A stretch of 52,136 nucleotides of DNA from Verrucomicrobiota bacterium (GTDB lineage Bacteria > Verrucomicrobiota > Verrucomicrobiia > Opitutales > Opitutaceae). Made by a program: the position numbers and the translations under genes. Location: the NCBI GenBank assembly GCA_023433275.1, contig JAEZDN010000150.1:1-52136 (forward strand). Direction: 5' to 3'. Positions 1 through 8,002 of the stretch are shown here, in pieces. Under the pieces are notes generated by a model. The model saw nothing but the letters and a program-made list of their open reading frames with translations. It had not been told where the DNA came from and did not search any database. Position 1 is the first letter of the stretch. Every line of letters begins with the position of its first letter.

Positions 1-6
1 GGGGGC

Positions 7-151
7 TGAGCCGGAGTCGTGCAGGTGAGATGGGATTACGTGGGCGGTCGATCTGTTCGGTGGTGGGGGCGTGGCTCGTCCACGTCCTCGGCTCCCGCAG
101 CGAGCAAAGGGCGCGGTCGAGCCGCGCCCCTACAGTGCATCATTCCGGCTA
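7..151. repeat. Long dispersed repeat, copy 1 of 3
   Basis: It begins with TGAGCCGGA and ends with TTCCGGCTA, imperfect terminal inverted repeats. Inside are a GTGGCTCGTCCACG hairpin and a GGGCGCGGTC...GCCGCGCCCCTAC hairpin. The same order of blocks occurs at 2523-2679 and 44170-44424. The rest of the gap up to gntK (152-344) has no gene. It holds short hairpins, GACTTCG/CGAAGTC at 191-215 and GCGAAA/TTTCGC at 313-329, the latter just downstream of gntK but without a T-run. Confidence 0.7.
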
Positions 152-344
152 GGAGGCAGGGACTCCTTCCGCTGAATGGTGGAACGCGCTGACTTCGGCG
201 CGTTGCGGCGAAGTCCGTCTTGAACCAGCGCCTTGGGGGCAAGTCGCTCCAGCAGGCGGCCCGCCGGGACGCGGGCCTCCAGGTTTCTGTCGGTTTATCT
301 CGGGCCGTGATGGCGAAACGAGATTTCGCGCGTGGCTCGCGGTA

Positions 345-836
345 TCAGAGCGCCTGCTTGATGGCGGCGACGAGTGCGGCGGGAGGCTGGCTGATGTCCA
401 GGCGGAGGGCGTCGGCCGGGGGCTCGAGGAGCTCGAGCTGGCTGTCGAGCATGGACGGTTTCATGTAATGGCTCCGGCGATTCTGGAGTCGGGAGAGCAG
501 CAGGTCGCGGTCCCCGCTGAGATGGACGAGGAGGACGCCAGGCAGTTGGTCGAGCAGGACGCAGCGGTAGCGTTCCTTGAGGGCGGAGCAGGTGAACACG
601 GCGGGTTGTCCGTCGGCGCGGGCGGCTTCCATGGCGGCGCGGATGGCGGCGAGCCAGGGGGCGCGGTCGGTGTCGTCGAGCGGGATGCCGTTGCCCATCT
701 TCTCCTTGTTGGCGGCCGAGTGAAAATCGTCGGCCTCGTGATAAGCCCAACCGAGGTCCGCGGCGAGGAGCTGGCCGACGGTGCTCTTGCCGGAGCCGGC
801 GACGCCCATGATCAGGACGAGGGGAGAGAGGGGCAT
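345..836 (-). CDS. gntK: Gluconokinase
   Basis: ATP-dependent phosphorylation of D-gluconate to 6-phosphogluconate, a cytoplasmic feeder step of the Entner-Doudoroff or pentose phosphate route. The 163-residue protein has the usual length for the GntK/IdnK family. It has a P-loop GVAGSGKS at residues 11-18, the family-typical HEADDFHS block near residue 33 and an FTCSALKERYR block near residue 80. It stands alone on the minus strand, with repeat-rich gaps on both sides. Its product joins the same central pathway that eda serves, but it is not in the pectin cluster, so any functional link is inference. Confidence 0.92.
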   Translation of the reverse strand: MPLSPLVLIMGVAGSGKSTVGQLLAADLGWAYHEADDFHSAANKEKMGNGIPLDDTDRAPWLAAIRAAMEAARADGQPAVFTCSALKERYRCVLLDQLPGVLLVHLSGDRDLLLSRLQNRRSHYMKPSMLDSQLELLEPPADALRLDISQPPAALVAAIKQAL

Positions 837-845
837 GAGGAGAGG

Positions 846-887
846 AGGATGCGAAACCTGAAACCTGAAACCTGAAAGCTGAAAGCT
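846..887. repeat. Heptamer tandem repeat (CTGAAAC/CTGAAAG)
   Basis: About five units of a seven-base repeat, first CTGAAAC and then CTGAAAG, lie just upstream of gntK. The CTGAAAG unit is the same as in the long array at 2688-2821. Confidence 0.8.
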
Positions 888-950
888 GGATTTCGGGGGG
901 CGCGGTTGTCCTAATAGCGCGTAGCGCTCAACCGATAGCGGCGGCGCGCG

Positions 951-1754
951 CTACGGCGTGACGCGGCGGTAGGTTTGGCCGAAGAGGAAGATGCCGTCGG
1001 GATCGCGGACGAGCAGCACGTAGGGATCGGCGGTGGCGATCGCGGGCTTGTCGTCCTGCAGCGCGCCGCGGGCGGTGCGGGTGACTTCCTCGGTGATGGC
1101 CTGGGCGGCCCCGTATTTGGCGATCCGCACGTTGCCGTCGGCTTCGATGATCAAGCGGCGGTCGCCCTCGCCGGTGCCGGTGCGGTATTCGCCGGCGAGG
1201 CGGGCGAGGAGCAAGGTGGAGTCGGGCGCGTTCATGTAGGTGAAGCGCGGCGCGAGGGTGCGCGCGGGGCGGACCAGCATCCAGATGCCGGCGCCGAGGC
1301 AGCCGCAGATGAGCAGGAGGAGAACGGCAAGCTTGAGCCAGGGCGCGGACGGGGAGGAAGCCTCGCTTGGTGCGGGTGAGGCGCTGGCGGGGCGCTCGTA
1401 GGCGCGTGGCGTCTCGGGCGGCTTCGGCACCTGGGCGGCGACGCCGGTGACCGTGCTCAGGATGAATGGAATGGTGTGCTGTTCGCCGCGGAGCAGGGCC
1501 TCGCGGCCCACGAAGCAGAGCTGGCGGTAGCGGGTGCGGACGACGAAGACCTCGCGATCGGTCTTGATGCGGATCTCGGGAGTCGACGGCTCGTAGATGG
1601 TGAGGCGGGCGGCGAGCATCTCGAGCGCGAGGAGCAGCTCGGCGAGCTGGTCGGGGGTGACGGCGGCCAGCTGTTCGTCCGGGTACACCAAGCCGGCCTC
1701 GGTCGCGCCCGGAGCGAGGTGGTGCAGGGTTACCTGGTAAGTGGGCGCGGCCAT
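951..1754 (-). CDS. Bitopic membrane protein downstream of pseudopilin
   Basis: 267 residues, function not recognised. Residues 1-105 form a probably cytoplasmic domain. Residues 108-138 are a Pro/Ser/Ala-rich linker, one hydrophobic segment lies at about 141-161, and about 105 residues follow outside the membrane. The start ATG overlaps the stop of the upstream pseudopilin gene (TAATG), which suggests translational coupling. The open frame continues upstream across the pseudopilin gene, but that part is Arg/Pro-rich and is a shadow, so the start at 1754 is preferred. By context it may be an accessory of a type II secretion or pilus-like system. No secretin or ATPase gene is in the window. 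Confidence 0.7.
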   Translation of the reverse strand: MAAPTYQVTLHHLAPGATEAGLVYPDEQLAAVTPDQLAELLLALEMLAARLTIYEPSTPEIRIKTDREVFVVRTRYRQLCFVGREALLRGEQHTIPFILSTVTGVAAQVPKPPETPRAYERPASASPAPSEASSPSAPWLKLAVLLLLICGCLGAGIWMLVRPARTLAPRFTYMNAPDSTLLLARLAGEYRTGTGEGDRRLIIEADGNVRIAKYGAAQAITEEVTRTARGALQDDKPAIATADPYVLLVRDPDGIFLFGQTYRRVTP

Positions 1755-2314
1755 TACGGTTCGAGGATGAAGAGCGGGCAGTCGCCGAAGCCGGCGCGGA
1801 AGTTGCCGGTGGAGAGGTCGCCGTCGTCGAGCGCCTCGTCGATGGTTTCCATCAGGTCGGCGTCGACGACGAAGGCGGAGTCCGGCGTGGTATTGATGGC
1901 AATCGCCGCGCGCCAGCGGCCGCCGGGGCTGGTGCCGCCGGGGTGGGTCTGGTTGCTTTCCCAGTCGAATTTTCCGCCCATGGGCGTGGGGCGCGTCCAG
2001 ACGTCGACCTGGAGATCGCGCGTATCGAGGCCGGTGGGCAGGACGCCCGCGGCGGCCTCGGCGGGCCAGGAGCCGCGCTCGTGCGCGTAGGCTTGGAACA
2101 CGGCGCCGAAGACGCGGAGATCGTTGGCGATCGCGGTGGCGCGCGCCTTGCGCTGGATTTGCTGGTAGGTGGGGACCGCCGCGAGAAACAGGATGCTGAT
2201 GATGAGGACCACCGTCATCAGTTCCACCAAGCTGATCACGCCCGTGGCCGAGCGCGGGAGGCGCTGGCGGCCGATCACACGGTTGGCGCGGGGCAGGGCG
2301 GGCATCCGCGGCAT
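1754..2314 (-). CDS. Type II secretion-like pseudopilin (GspG/PilE-type N-terminus)
   Basis: 186 residues with a 25-residue basic leader ending ..SATG, then a class III pilin signal (VISLVELMTVVLIISIL) forming the N-terminal helix, then a helix and a globular domain with a Gly/Trp-rich C-terminal half. This is the architecture of pseudopilins processed by prepilin peptidase at the inner membrane. The glutamate normally at +5 is at +6 if cleavage follows Gly25. It would be +5 only if cleavage followed Val26. First gene of a two-gene unit with the overlapping membrane protein. Its upstream region holds heptamer arrays and a dispersed repeat. Confidence 0.82.
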   Translation of the reverse strand: MPRMPALPRANRVIGRQRLPRSATGVISLVELMTVVLIISILFLAAVPTYQQIQRKARATAIANDLRVFGAVFQAYAHERGSWPAEAAAGVLPTGLDTRDLQVDVWTRPTPMGGKFDWESNQTHPGGTSPGGRWRAAIAINTTPDSAFVVDADLMETIDEALDDGDLSTGNFRAGFGDCPLFILEP

Positions 2315-2349
2315 TTCGTCTCAGGGGTGCGTGGGTGGCAAGCACCCAG

Positions 2350-2522
2350 TGGCGGGGGGCGAGAGCGAGGAGCGAGGAGCTGAGGAGCTAAGGGCTAAGG
2401 GCGAAGGGATGAGAGCTAAGGGCTGGGAGCTAAGGGCGAGGTGTTTAGGGCGAAGGGCTGGGGGCGAAGAGCGAGGGGCGAAGGGCTGAAGGGCGAAGGG
2501 CGAAGGGGTAGGAGCTGAGAGC
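2350..2522. repeat. Degenerate short tandem repeat tract
   Basis: Purine-rich variants of GAGCTAAGGG and GGGCGAAGGG follow one another with a period near seven to ten bases. The tract ends exactly where dispersed repeat copy 2 begins and lies upstream of the pseudopilin gene. No gene is visible in 2315-2982. Confidence 0.75.
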
Positions 2523-2679
2523 TCAGCCGGAACCATGCAGTTGGAGCTCGATTCCGCGGCGTGCGCGGCCGAACTGTTCCGCTGTCGGGGCGTGGCTCGT
2601 CCACGCCCTTGGTTTCCGCAGCGAGGGAAGGGCGCGGTCAAGCCGCGCCCCTACATCCGACTGCCTATTTTCCGGCTGA
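2523..2679. repeat. Long dispersed repeat, copy 2 of 3 (MITE-like)
   Basis: 157 bases bounded by perfect 10-base terminal inverted repeats TCAGCCGGAA and TTCCGGCTGA. Internal blocks match copies 1 and 3: the GGAACCATGCAG start, the GTGGCTCGTCCACGCCC hairpin and the GGGCGCGGTCAAGCCGCGCCC hairpin. It sits between two heptamer tracts. No coding capacity is seen. Confidence 0.8.
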
Positions 2680-2687
2680 AGTCTGAC

Positions 2688-2821
2688 AGCTAAGAGCTAA
2701 GAGCTAAGAGCTGAGAGCTGAAAGCTGAAAGCTGAGAGCTGAGAGCTGAGAGCTGAAAGCTGAAAGCTGAAAGCTGAAAGCTGAAAGCTGAAAGCTGAAA
2801 GCTGAAAGCTGAAAGCTGAAA
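2688..2821. repeat. Heptamer tandem array, about 19 units
   Basis: Roughly 19 units of AGCTRAR. The first units are AGCTAAG and AGCTGAG, and the last nine or so are uniform AGCTGAA. The uniform end suggests recent expansion. The array is in the gap between the end of the beta-helix gene and the start of the pseudopilin gene. Confidence 0.9.
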
Positions 2822-2982
2822 TGGTGGCGACTACCTCGGAATGAAGAATGGCTCGAGGTCTTCTTTCAGGTTTCAGGTCTCAAGTCCCAGGTTTCTCCTG
2901 GATGAACCCGCTGCCCGGGGTCCGAGAATTAGATTTGCGTCCTAATTCACCCCTAACCCTGGACCCCGGACAACGAGAGTGT

Positions 2983-4779
2983 TCAGCGCTGGTAGGCGCC
3001 CGGTTGATAGGCGTCCTGCTTGGGCCAGCCGAGCAACTCGGCGACGGCGGCGGGCAGGGGGGCCTTGACGGGCAGCGGCTGGGCGGGCGCGTAGTTGTGG
3101 AGCTCGGGGCTTTGCACGACGGCGTTGGGCGCGAGCGGGAGCAGGACGCTGCCGGCCTCGAACTGCGGGAGTTTCTTCTGCAGTTCGGCCGGGGACGTGA
3201 GCATGAATTGGTTGGTGTCGCCCGCGCCGGGACTCCAGGCGATGAGGGCGGGAGCGGCGGTGCCGGCGGGGCGGGCGTAGACGTTGTGGTCCACGGCGTC
3301 GAAGGCGGGCTTGGTGAGCTTGTCCTTGAGGGCGGGGGCCTGGTCGGCGCGGAGCAGGGGCTTCAGGAAGCGCGCGTCGCTGATGAGGAGGTTGCCGGTG
3401 AAGACGTGGCGGTCGCGCTCGTGCACGTCGGGACCGGTGGAGGGATGCCAGCCGAAGTGGTCGCCCTGGGCGCTGCGCGTGTCGCGTTCGAAGGACGCGG
3501 GGGCGTTGATGAAGGTGTTGTTGTAGACCTTGGCGCCGGAGGAATTGAGGATGCGGATGCCCTTGTCGCAATTGATGAAGACGTTGCCGGCGACGGTGAC
3601 GTCCTTGGAGATTTCCCAGAAGAATCCGTCGATGGCGTTCTCGACCCAGTTGTTCACGAACACGCCGTCGACGTTGCCGACGTCGTACCACAGGCCGTTG
3701 GAGTGCGGGTTGTCGATGATGAGGTTGTCGCGGCAGACGACGCGGTAGGACTGGTTGAAGATCTTCACCGCGGATGGGTAATAGCCGGTGATCTGCTCGA
3801 CGTTGTTGCGGGTGAAGATGTTTTTCTCGAGGAGGCAGTCGGACGAATCGATGAGGTAGATGCCCTCGGTGCTGGTGTCGCTGATCAGGCAGTGGCGGAA
3901 GGTGGTGCGGTTGCCGCGGAAGTAGCCGGCGACGCGGGAGCAGTGGGTGATGGTGACGTGCTCGATGGTGGTGCCGACGACCTCGTTGCCGAAGTTGGCG
4001 GGATCCTCGAGCTTCTGGGGCTCGGTGCCTTCCACCTCGAGGGCGCGGTACGCATATTGCGTGAAGGTGAGGCCGCGCATGGTGTAGCCCTTGCGGTCGG
4101 ACTGCTTGCCGTGGACCTCGCGGATGGTGCGGGTGAGGGCGCCGTCGAAGGCGGTGATCTCGATCTGGCGGCCGGTGGGGTCGAACTTGATGAAGACGTA
4201 GCCGGACTCGTAGTCGATGGCGTAGGAGTTCTCGTCGAGACCGCCCTCCCAGAACGTGGAGCTCAGGGGTTTGCCGTCCACGAAGACCATGTCGTTATTG
4301 AATTTGTGGAGGGGGGTGCGCATGCCCTCGCGGTTGCGGCGCCACCAGTCGGCCGGCTTTTGCGGGAAGAGCGTGGTCCACTTGGTGCGCCAGACGCCCT
4401 CGCGCAGGGCTTCCCATTTGTCGGCGATGAGCGAGCCCTTGAGCACGGGCACCTCGTCCTTGTACGGCTGCAGGGTGATGCCCTGGTTGACGAAGAGACC
4501 GCCGGTGCGATAGGTGCCGCCGCGGAAGATGATCGCGTCGCCCGTGACGACCTTGGCGAGGGCGGCCTCGAGGGTGGTGGGCGATTCGAGGGTGCCGGCG
4601 GCGTCGGGTTTGCCGTCGGGCGCGACGTAGTAGACGTGCGCGGCGTCCTTGGGCACTTCGTAGGTTTGCGGCAGCGGGCCGTAGGGGCCGCCCGAAGGCT
4701 GGGCGAAGAGGGCCGGCGCGAGCGCGAGCACGAAGGCGGACAGGAACAAGGGAAGCCGGCGGGGGAGACGGAATTTCAT
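2983..4779 (-). CDS. Secreted right-handed parallel beta-helix protein
   Basis: 598 residues with a clear signal peptide (residues 1-26, hydrophobic core then ALFA). It starts with a DUF1565/pectate-lyase-like module containing YYVAPDGKPDAAGT and an IIFRGGTYR strand. Residues about 250-460 carry repeated N/D-rich rungs such as NNVEQITGY, DNLIIDNPHSNG and NNTFINAP, typical of parallel beta-helix polysaccharide lyases and hydrolases. Substrate is not determinable from sequence. A role in polysaccharide breakdown is inferred from fold and from the pectin locus 17 kb away. A TGAACAGTTCA dyad lies just before the start (4784-4794). Confidence 0.75.
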   Translation of the reverse strand: MKFRLPRRLPLFLSAFVLALAPALFAQPSGGPYGPLPQTYEVPKDAAHVYYVAPDGKPDAAGTLESPTTLEAALAKVVTGDAIIFRGGTYRTGGLFVNQGITLQPYKDEVPVLKGSLIADKWEALREGVWRTKWTTLFPQKPADWWRRNREGMRTPLHKFNNDMVFVDGKPLSSTFWEGGLDENSYAIDYESGYVFIKFDPTGRQIEITAFDGALTRTIREVHGKQSDRKGYTMRGLTFTQYAYRALEVEGTEPQKLEDPANFGNEVVGTTIEHVTITHCSRVAGYFRGNRTTFRHCLISDTSTEGIYLIDSSDCLLEKNIFTRNNVEQITGYYPSAVKIFNQSYRVVCRDNLIIDNPHSNGLWYDVGNVDGVFVNNWVENAIDGFFWEISKDVTVAGNVFINCDKGIRILNSSGAKVYNNTFINAPASFERDTRSAQGDHFGWHPSTGPDVHERDRHVFTGNLLISDARFLKPLLRADQAPALKDKLTKPAFDAVDHNVYARPAGTAAPALIAWSPGAGDTNQFMLTSPAELQKKLPQFEAGSVLLPLAPNAVVQSPELHNYAPAQPLPVKAPLPAAVAELLGWPKQDAYQPGAYQR

Positions 4780-5082
4780 GGGGTGAACAGTTCATTCCTT
4801 GCCGACTCCGCCAAGGAGGCAAACCGCCCCGCCGTGCTAACACTCGAACGCTTAAGGCGGTGCGAGCGCCGGGACCGAAGGCGGGGCGGCCGAGTGAGCG
4901 GAAGAGGCTGGTGAGAATACAGAATACACCCGTCATCCGTCACCCGGGGCCCGGCGTAGGATTCAAGCGATTGGCGCGCATCTGTCCTTTCCCGTGGATC
5001 CTTGGCCTGCTGCTGATGAACTGAAAAAGGTTTGAGCCTGAGAACCGTCTTCGCAGGGGAAGTATCCCAAACAAACGAAACG

Positions 5083-5164
5083 GTCATCCTGAGTGAAGCG
5101 AAGGATCCAAGCGGTCCGGCACGTCCGTCCTTTCCCTTGGATCCTTCGCGCCGCTCAGGATGAC
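5083..5164. repeat. 82-base palindromic element (GTCATCCTGAG type)
   Basis: Outer arms GTCATCCTGAG and CTCAGGATGAC are perfect inverted repeats. Inner arms AAGGATCCAAG and CTTGGATCCTT are also perfect. A decayed copy sharing the TGTCCTTTCCC and TGGATCCTT blocks lies at about 4932-5019. Confidence 0.85.
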
Positions 5165-5258
5165 AGTGACGGGGTATGTGTTGTACTCCAAAGTTCGCCG
5201 TCGCGTGCCAGGCAACCGCCAAGAATGCTCCTGTGTCTCAGGATGCCGGTGCTTGGGT

Positions 5259-5339
5259 GTAGGAGCTGTTTTGAATCTTCAGCGGCTGAATTGCATTCGC
5301 CGCGAGGGGACGAAGGGCGCAGCAAGTCTGCGCTCCTAC
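5259..5339. repeat. GTAG-hairpin repeat, intergenic copy
   Basis: 81 bases bounded by GTAGGAGC and GCTCCTAC. The right half (GGGCGCAGCAAGTCTGCG) is identical to the right half of the copy inside the CE12 gene at 37988-38064. Confidence 0.75.
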
Positions 5340-5419
5340 CCGTGCTGCCGCCACTCCACGGCTATGGCGGGGTTGTGGCGGCTCGACAGGTTTCGGAGCG
5401 TCGTCCATGGTCGGCGCCC

Positions 5420-6667
5420 ATGAATCCCGATGAGCTGGCGCAATGCCGCGAATTGCTCGGTGTGGGACCGGACGTGACGGCGGAGGAACTGGAGCGGGCG
5501 TTCATGAAGAGGAATTTTGCGCTGATCAAAGGAAAGAGCGGCGCGGCGGACGAACCCAAGCCGGTGCTCGAGGCGGAGCGGGCGCGATTGCGCGCGGCGT
5601 ATGAGAAGGTGGCGGTGCAGGTGCGGGAAAGGGAGTGGAGGGAAAAGGATGGCGCGGGCGTGGCCCTGGGACGGTCAAAGGAAGAACACGGCGGGGTCGC
5701 GGTGGCTCCAGGGGGAGGGATGGCGGGGCCATTGCTGGCGTCGAAGCACCGGGGCGGGGGCGCCCCGGCTCCAGGAAGAGCGTTGGCTCCAGGGGGCGCG
5801 TCGGATCCAAGGGTTATGGCGAAAGCGGCGGGTGCGGGAAGTGCGCTGGTGGAGCGGGGCGATGGGGATGATGAGTTCTTGCTGGTGCGGTTTGATGATT
5901 GGAAGGTGAACACGTTCGTGCCGCCGCTGCTGCTGGCGCTGACGTGGCTGATCACGGTCAGCCCGCTGGGATTTTTCCTGCGCGGGTTTCATGTGTGGAT
6001 GCATGAGTTCGGTCATGCGGTGCCGGCGTGGCTGTGCGGTTATCGGGCGACGCCGCTGCCGTTCGGGTGGACGCCGGTCGAGCCGGAGTATTCGCATTTC
6101 GTGTACTGGGGCCTGCTGCTGCTGTTCGGGATCCTGTTCGTGGCCGGCTTCAAGGAGCGCAAAATGTGGCCGATGGTCGCGGCGTTGGCGGCGGCGGGGC
6201 TGCAGTATTACATGACGTGGCGCATGCCGGAGCACCGGCAGGAATTCTGGTGGAGCGCATTCGGCGGCGTGGGCGGGGAGTTCGTGCTGAGCACGCTGTT
6301 CATGATGTTTTTCTGGGTGCAGTTGCCCGACAAATTCCGCTGGGGCGGGTGCCGCTATGTGTTTTTCTTCATCGGCGCGACGGCGTTCACGGCGATCTGG
6401 TCGCGCTGGGGCGACATCTATCGCGGGCTCGAGGAGATCCCGTTCGGCTCGATGATCAACGGCGAGGACGACCAGGGTGGTGACATGAACAAACTGATGG
6501 ATGGCTACGGCTGGAAGAAGGCGGAGATCCGGCGCAATTATTACCTGCTCGGGCAGTGGTGTTGGGTCGCGCTCGGCGTGACGTGGCTGGTGTTCGCGCT
6601 GCGATTGAATCGCGTGGCGGATTGGGTCGCGGGGAAGTTCATGAAAGGGGATCCCGGGGTTTCGTAG
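5420..6667 (+). CDS. J-domain-like protein fused to HEFGH membrane domain
   Basis: 415 residues. Residues 1-75 (MNPDELAQCRELLGVGPDVT..) resemble a DnaJ-like helical domain without a visible HPD motif. Residues 80-145 are a Gly/Pro/Ala linker. From about residue 170 there are five or six hydrophobic segments. The first is followed by HEFGH at 195-199, an HExxH zinc-protease signature as in M50 site-2-type proteases. No clear second metal-ligand motif such as NPxPxxxLDG is seen, so protease activity is unproven. The start at ATG 5420 begins the conserved part, and earlier in-frame sequence is repeat DNA. Part of the linker (residues about 92-127) is encoded by repeat-like DNA, and the stop codon lies in a GTAG-hairpin repeat. 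Confidence 0.65.
   Translation: MNPDELAQCRELLGVGPDVTAEELERAFMKRNFALIKGKSGAADEPKPVLEAERARLRAAYEKVAVQVREREWREKDGAGVALGRSKEEHGGVAVAPGGGMAGPLLASKHRGGGAPAPGRALAPGGASDPRVMAKAAGAGSALVERGDGDDEFLLVRFDDWKVNTFVPPLLLALTWLITVSPLGFFLRGFHVWMHEFGHAVPAWLCGYRATPLPFGWTPVEPEYSHFVYWGLLLLFGILFVAGFKERKMWPMVAALAAAGLQYYMTWRMPEHRQEFWWSAFGGVGGEFVLSTLFMMFFWVQLPDKFRWGGCRYVFFFIGATAFTAIWSRWGDIYRGLEEIPFGSMINGEDDQGGDMNKLMDGYGWKKAEIRRNYYLLGQWCWVALGVTWLVFALRLNRVADWVAGKFMKGDPGVS
5702..5776. repeat. TGGAGCC-type palindrome inside the J-domain-like gene
   Basis: Contains CCGGGGCG-GGGG-CGCCCCGG (5749-5768) and two GGCTCCAGG blocks. A third GGCTCCAGG lies just after, at about 5784. On the minus strand, TGGAGCCGGGGCGCCCC matches 17 of 17 bases of the intergenic element starting at 47302. 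It encodes part of the linker of the gene at 5420-6667. Confidence 0.6.
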
Positions 6668-6738
6668 GGGCGCGGTCATGCTGCGCCCGTCGCGTCTCGC
6701 GGCGCATGGCTCAGGGCGCAGCAAGACTGCGCCCCTAC
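6664..6738. repeat. GTAG-hairpin repeat supplying a stop codon
   Basis: 75 bases from GTAGGGGCGCGG to CTGCGCCCCTAC. The TAG at 6665-6667 inside its left end is the stop codon of the J-domain-like gene. It is the same family as 5259-5339 and 37988-38064. Confidence 0.8.
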
Positions 6739-6808
6739 CTGTTCCGCCCGGTCCCGCGACGAGCGGCGGCCGTACATCCGTGGGGCGTCGGCGAGCGACG
6801 ACCCGGTA

Positions 6809-7735
6809 TCAGGGGGTGCGCACGGAGGTTTGGGTCGCGGTGGGGAAGTCGGCGGGGATGGGTTGCGTGACCTTGCCGGTCGCGGCCCACTCGGTGCCGC
6901 GCTGGAGGGTGACGATGAAGCCGACGGAGCGCAGCGCGGGGAAGGGCGGGGTGTCTTTCGGCGAGACGTGGCCAAGCGTGGTGTGGAAGACGCGGCCCTT
7001 GCCGTAGGCGATGGTCATCAGCATCGGTTCGTCCTCGCCGGTGGATTTCGGAAATTTTTCCTTATCGGCGCGGGCGGTGGCGAGGACCTCGACGTTTTTC
7101 GCGGGACCGCGCAGCTGGCTGTAGATTTCGTCGTGGGCTTGCAGCCACTCCGCGGGGAGGCCGCGCATGATGGGGTGCTGCGGGGCGCGGGTGACGACGG
7201 TGAAGTCGTGGCGGGGCGGATGGTTGGCGCGGCCGGGGGAATCGTCGAGGACCTGATGGCCGTCGCGCCAGCGGATCTTGGGTCCCCAGCTTTCGTCGCG
7301 CGCGCCGACGCCGCCGTCGGGTTTCAAGCCCCAGCCGCCGATGCCGATCATTTCGTTCCATTCCGGCCAGTGGGGAAAGGCGTTGTCGGTGTCGTGGATG
7401 GAGACGAGACCGCCGCCATTTTTCAGGTAGGCGGTGAAGGCGGCCTTGGTGGCGGCGGGCCATTCGTCGCCCTCGTAGATCACGACCACCGCGGCGTAGC
7501 CGGCGAAATCCGGGGCGAAGCCGGACATGTCCTGACCGCGCGCCGGTGTCGTGACGACGTCGATGGAGAACAGGCCGGTCTCCTCGAGGTATTGTTTCAC
7601 CAGCGGGGCGCTCTTGGTCCAATCGTGGTATTGGGATGATTGGCCGGTGAGGAGCATGAGCTTGTGCATGGGGGCGGCGGTGAGGGTGGCGGCGGTGAGC
7701 GCGACGGGGAGGAGCAGGGCGAAAAGGGATTTCAT
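6809..7735 (-). CDS. Secreted ThuA-like protein
   Basis: 308 residues with a signal peptide (MKSLFALLLPVALTAATLTA) and a ThuA-like domain of the class I glutamine-amidotransferase-like fold: LLTGQSSQYHDW at the start, VVVIYEGDEWP, GGGLVSIHDTDNAFPHW in the middle and GKGRVFHTTLGH near the end. In this family the domain is tied to sugar or polysaccharide use, but the reaction is not settled. The start at 7735 is chosen because the signal peptide begins there. The open frame extends to 7894 through palindromic DNA. A second ThuA protein lies at 47527-48297. Confidence 0.85.
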   Translation of the reverse strand: MKSLFALLLPVALTAATLTAAPMHKLMLLTGQSSQYHDWTKSAPLVKQYLEETGLFSIDVVTTPARGQDMSGFAPDFAGYAAVVVIYEGDEWPAATKAAFTAYLKNGGGLVSIHDTDNAFPHWPEWNEMIGIGGWGLKPDGGVGARDESWGPKIRWRDGHQVLDDSPGRANHPPRHDFTVVTRAPQHPIMRGLPAEWLQAHDEIYSQLRGPAKNVEVLATARADKEKFPKSTGEDEPMLMTIAYGKGRVFHTTLGHVSPKDTPPFPALRSVGFIVTLQRGTEWAATGKVTQPIPADFPTATQTSVRTP

Positions 7736-7821
7736 AAAAGGGGTAGGCGAAAAAATGAGAGAGGAGCTAAGTTTCGTAGGCGGGCTCGGTCGGGGCATAA
7801 ACTGGAACAATGCGGCGGGAA

Positions 7822-7973
7822 ACCACCGATGGCACAGATGAACACTGATCAAAATGGCCGACATCGGCCAAGGCTCGCGGTTTGACTGCACCACTCAGTG
7901 ACAGGCTTGGCGTTCATCGCGGAGGCCAGCCTTCCTCCTCGTCCGTGTTTATCGGTGTTCATCTGTGGTCAAC
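7822..7973. repeat. Inverted repeat (CACAGATGAACAC type)
   Basis: Arms CACAGATGAACACTGAT (7833-7849) and ATCGGTGTTCATCTGTG (7951-7967) match at 16 of 17 positions. They enclose about 100 bases without a gene, in the gap upstream of the ThuA gene. Confidence 0.75.
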
Positions 7974-8002
7974 GGCACGGGTCCGGATGAAGCCCCCATT
8001 GT

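Larger units (their letters stand above)
4780..5419. other. 640-base gap with two palindromic elements and one larger repeat
   Basis: No gene seen. The gap holds a TGAACAGTTCA dyad (4784-4794), a degenerate copy (about 4932-5019) and an intact copy (5083-5164) of one palindrome, and a GTAGGAGC-bounded element (5259-5339). An open frame extends the downstream plus-strand gene back to 5093, but that part is repeat sequence, so it is not taken as coding. Confidence 0.6.

Noticed and set aside
2688..2821. Heptamer array as a CRISPR
   Set aside because: Units are seven bases with no spacers, and no cas gene is present.
2848..4914. 688-codon plus-strand open frame opposite the beta-helix gene
   Set aside because: It has Gly/Val/Glu-biased composition and no domain. 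The minus strand carries a signal peptide and beta-helix rungs.
5093..5419. N-terminal extension of the J-domain-like gene
   Set aside because: It covers two palindromic elements, and the domain start fits ATG 5420.
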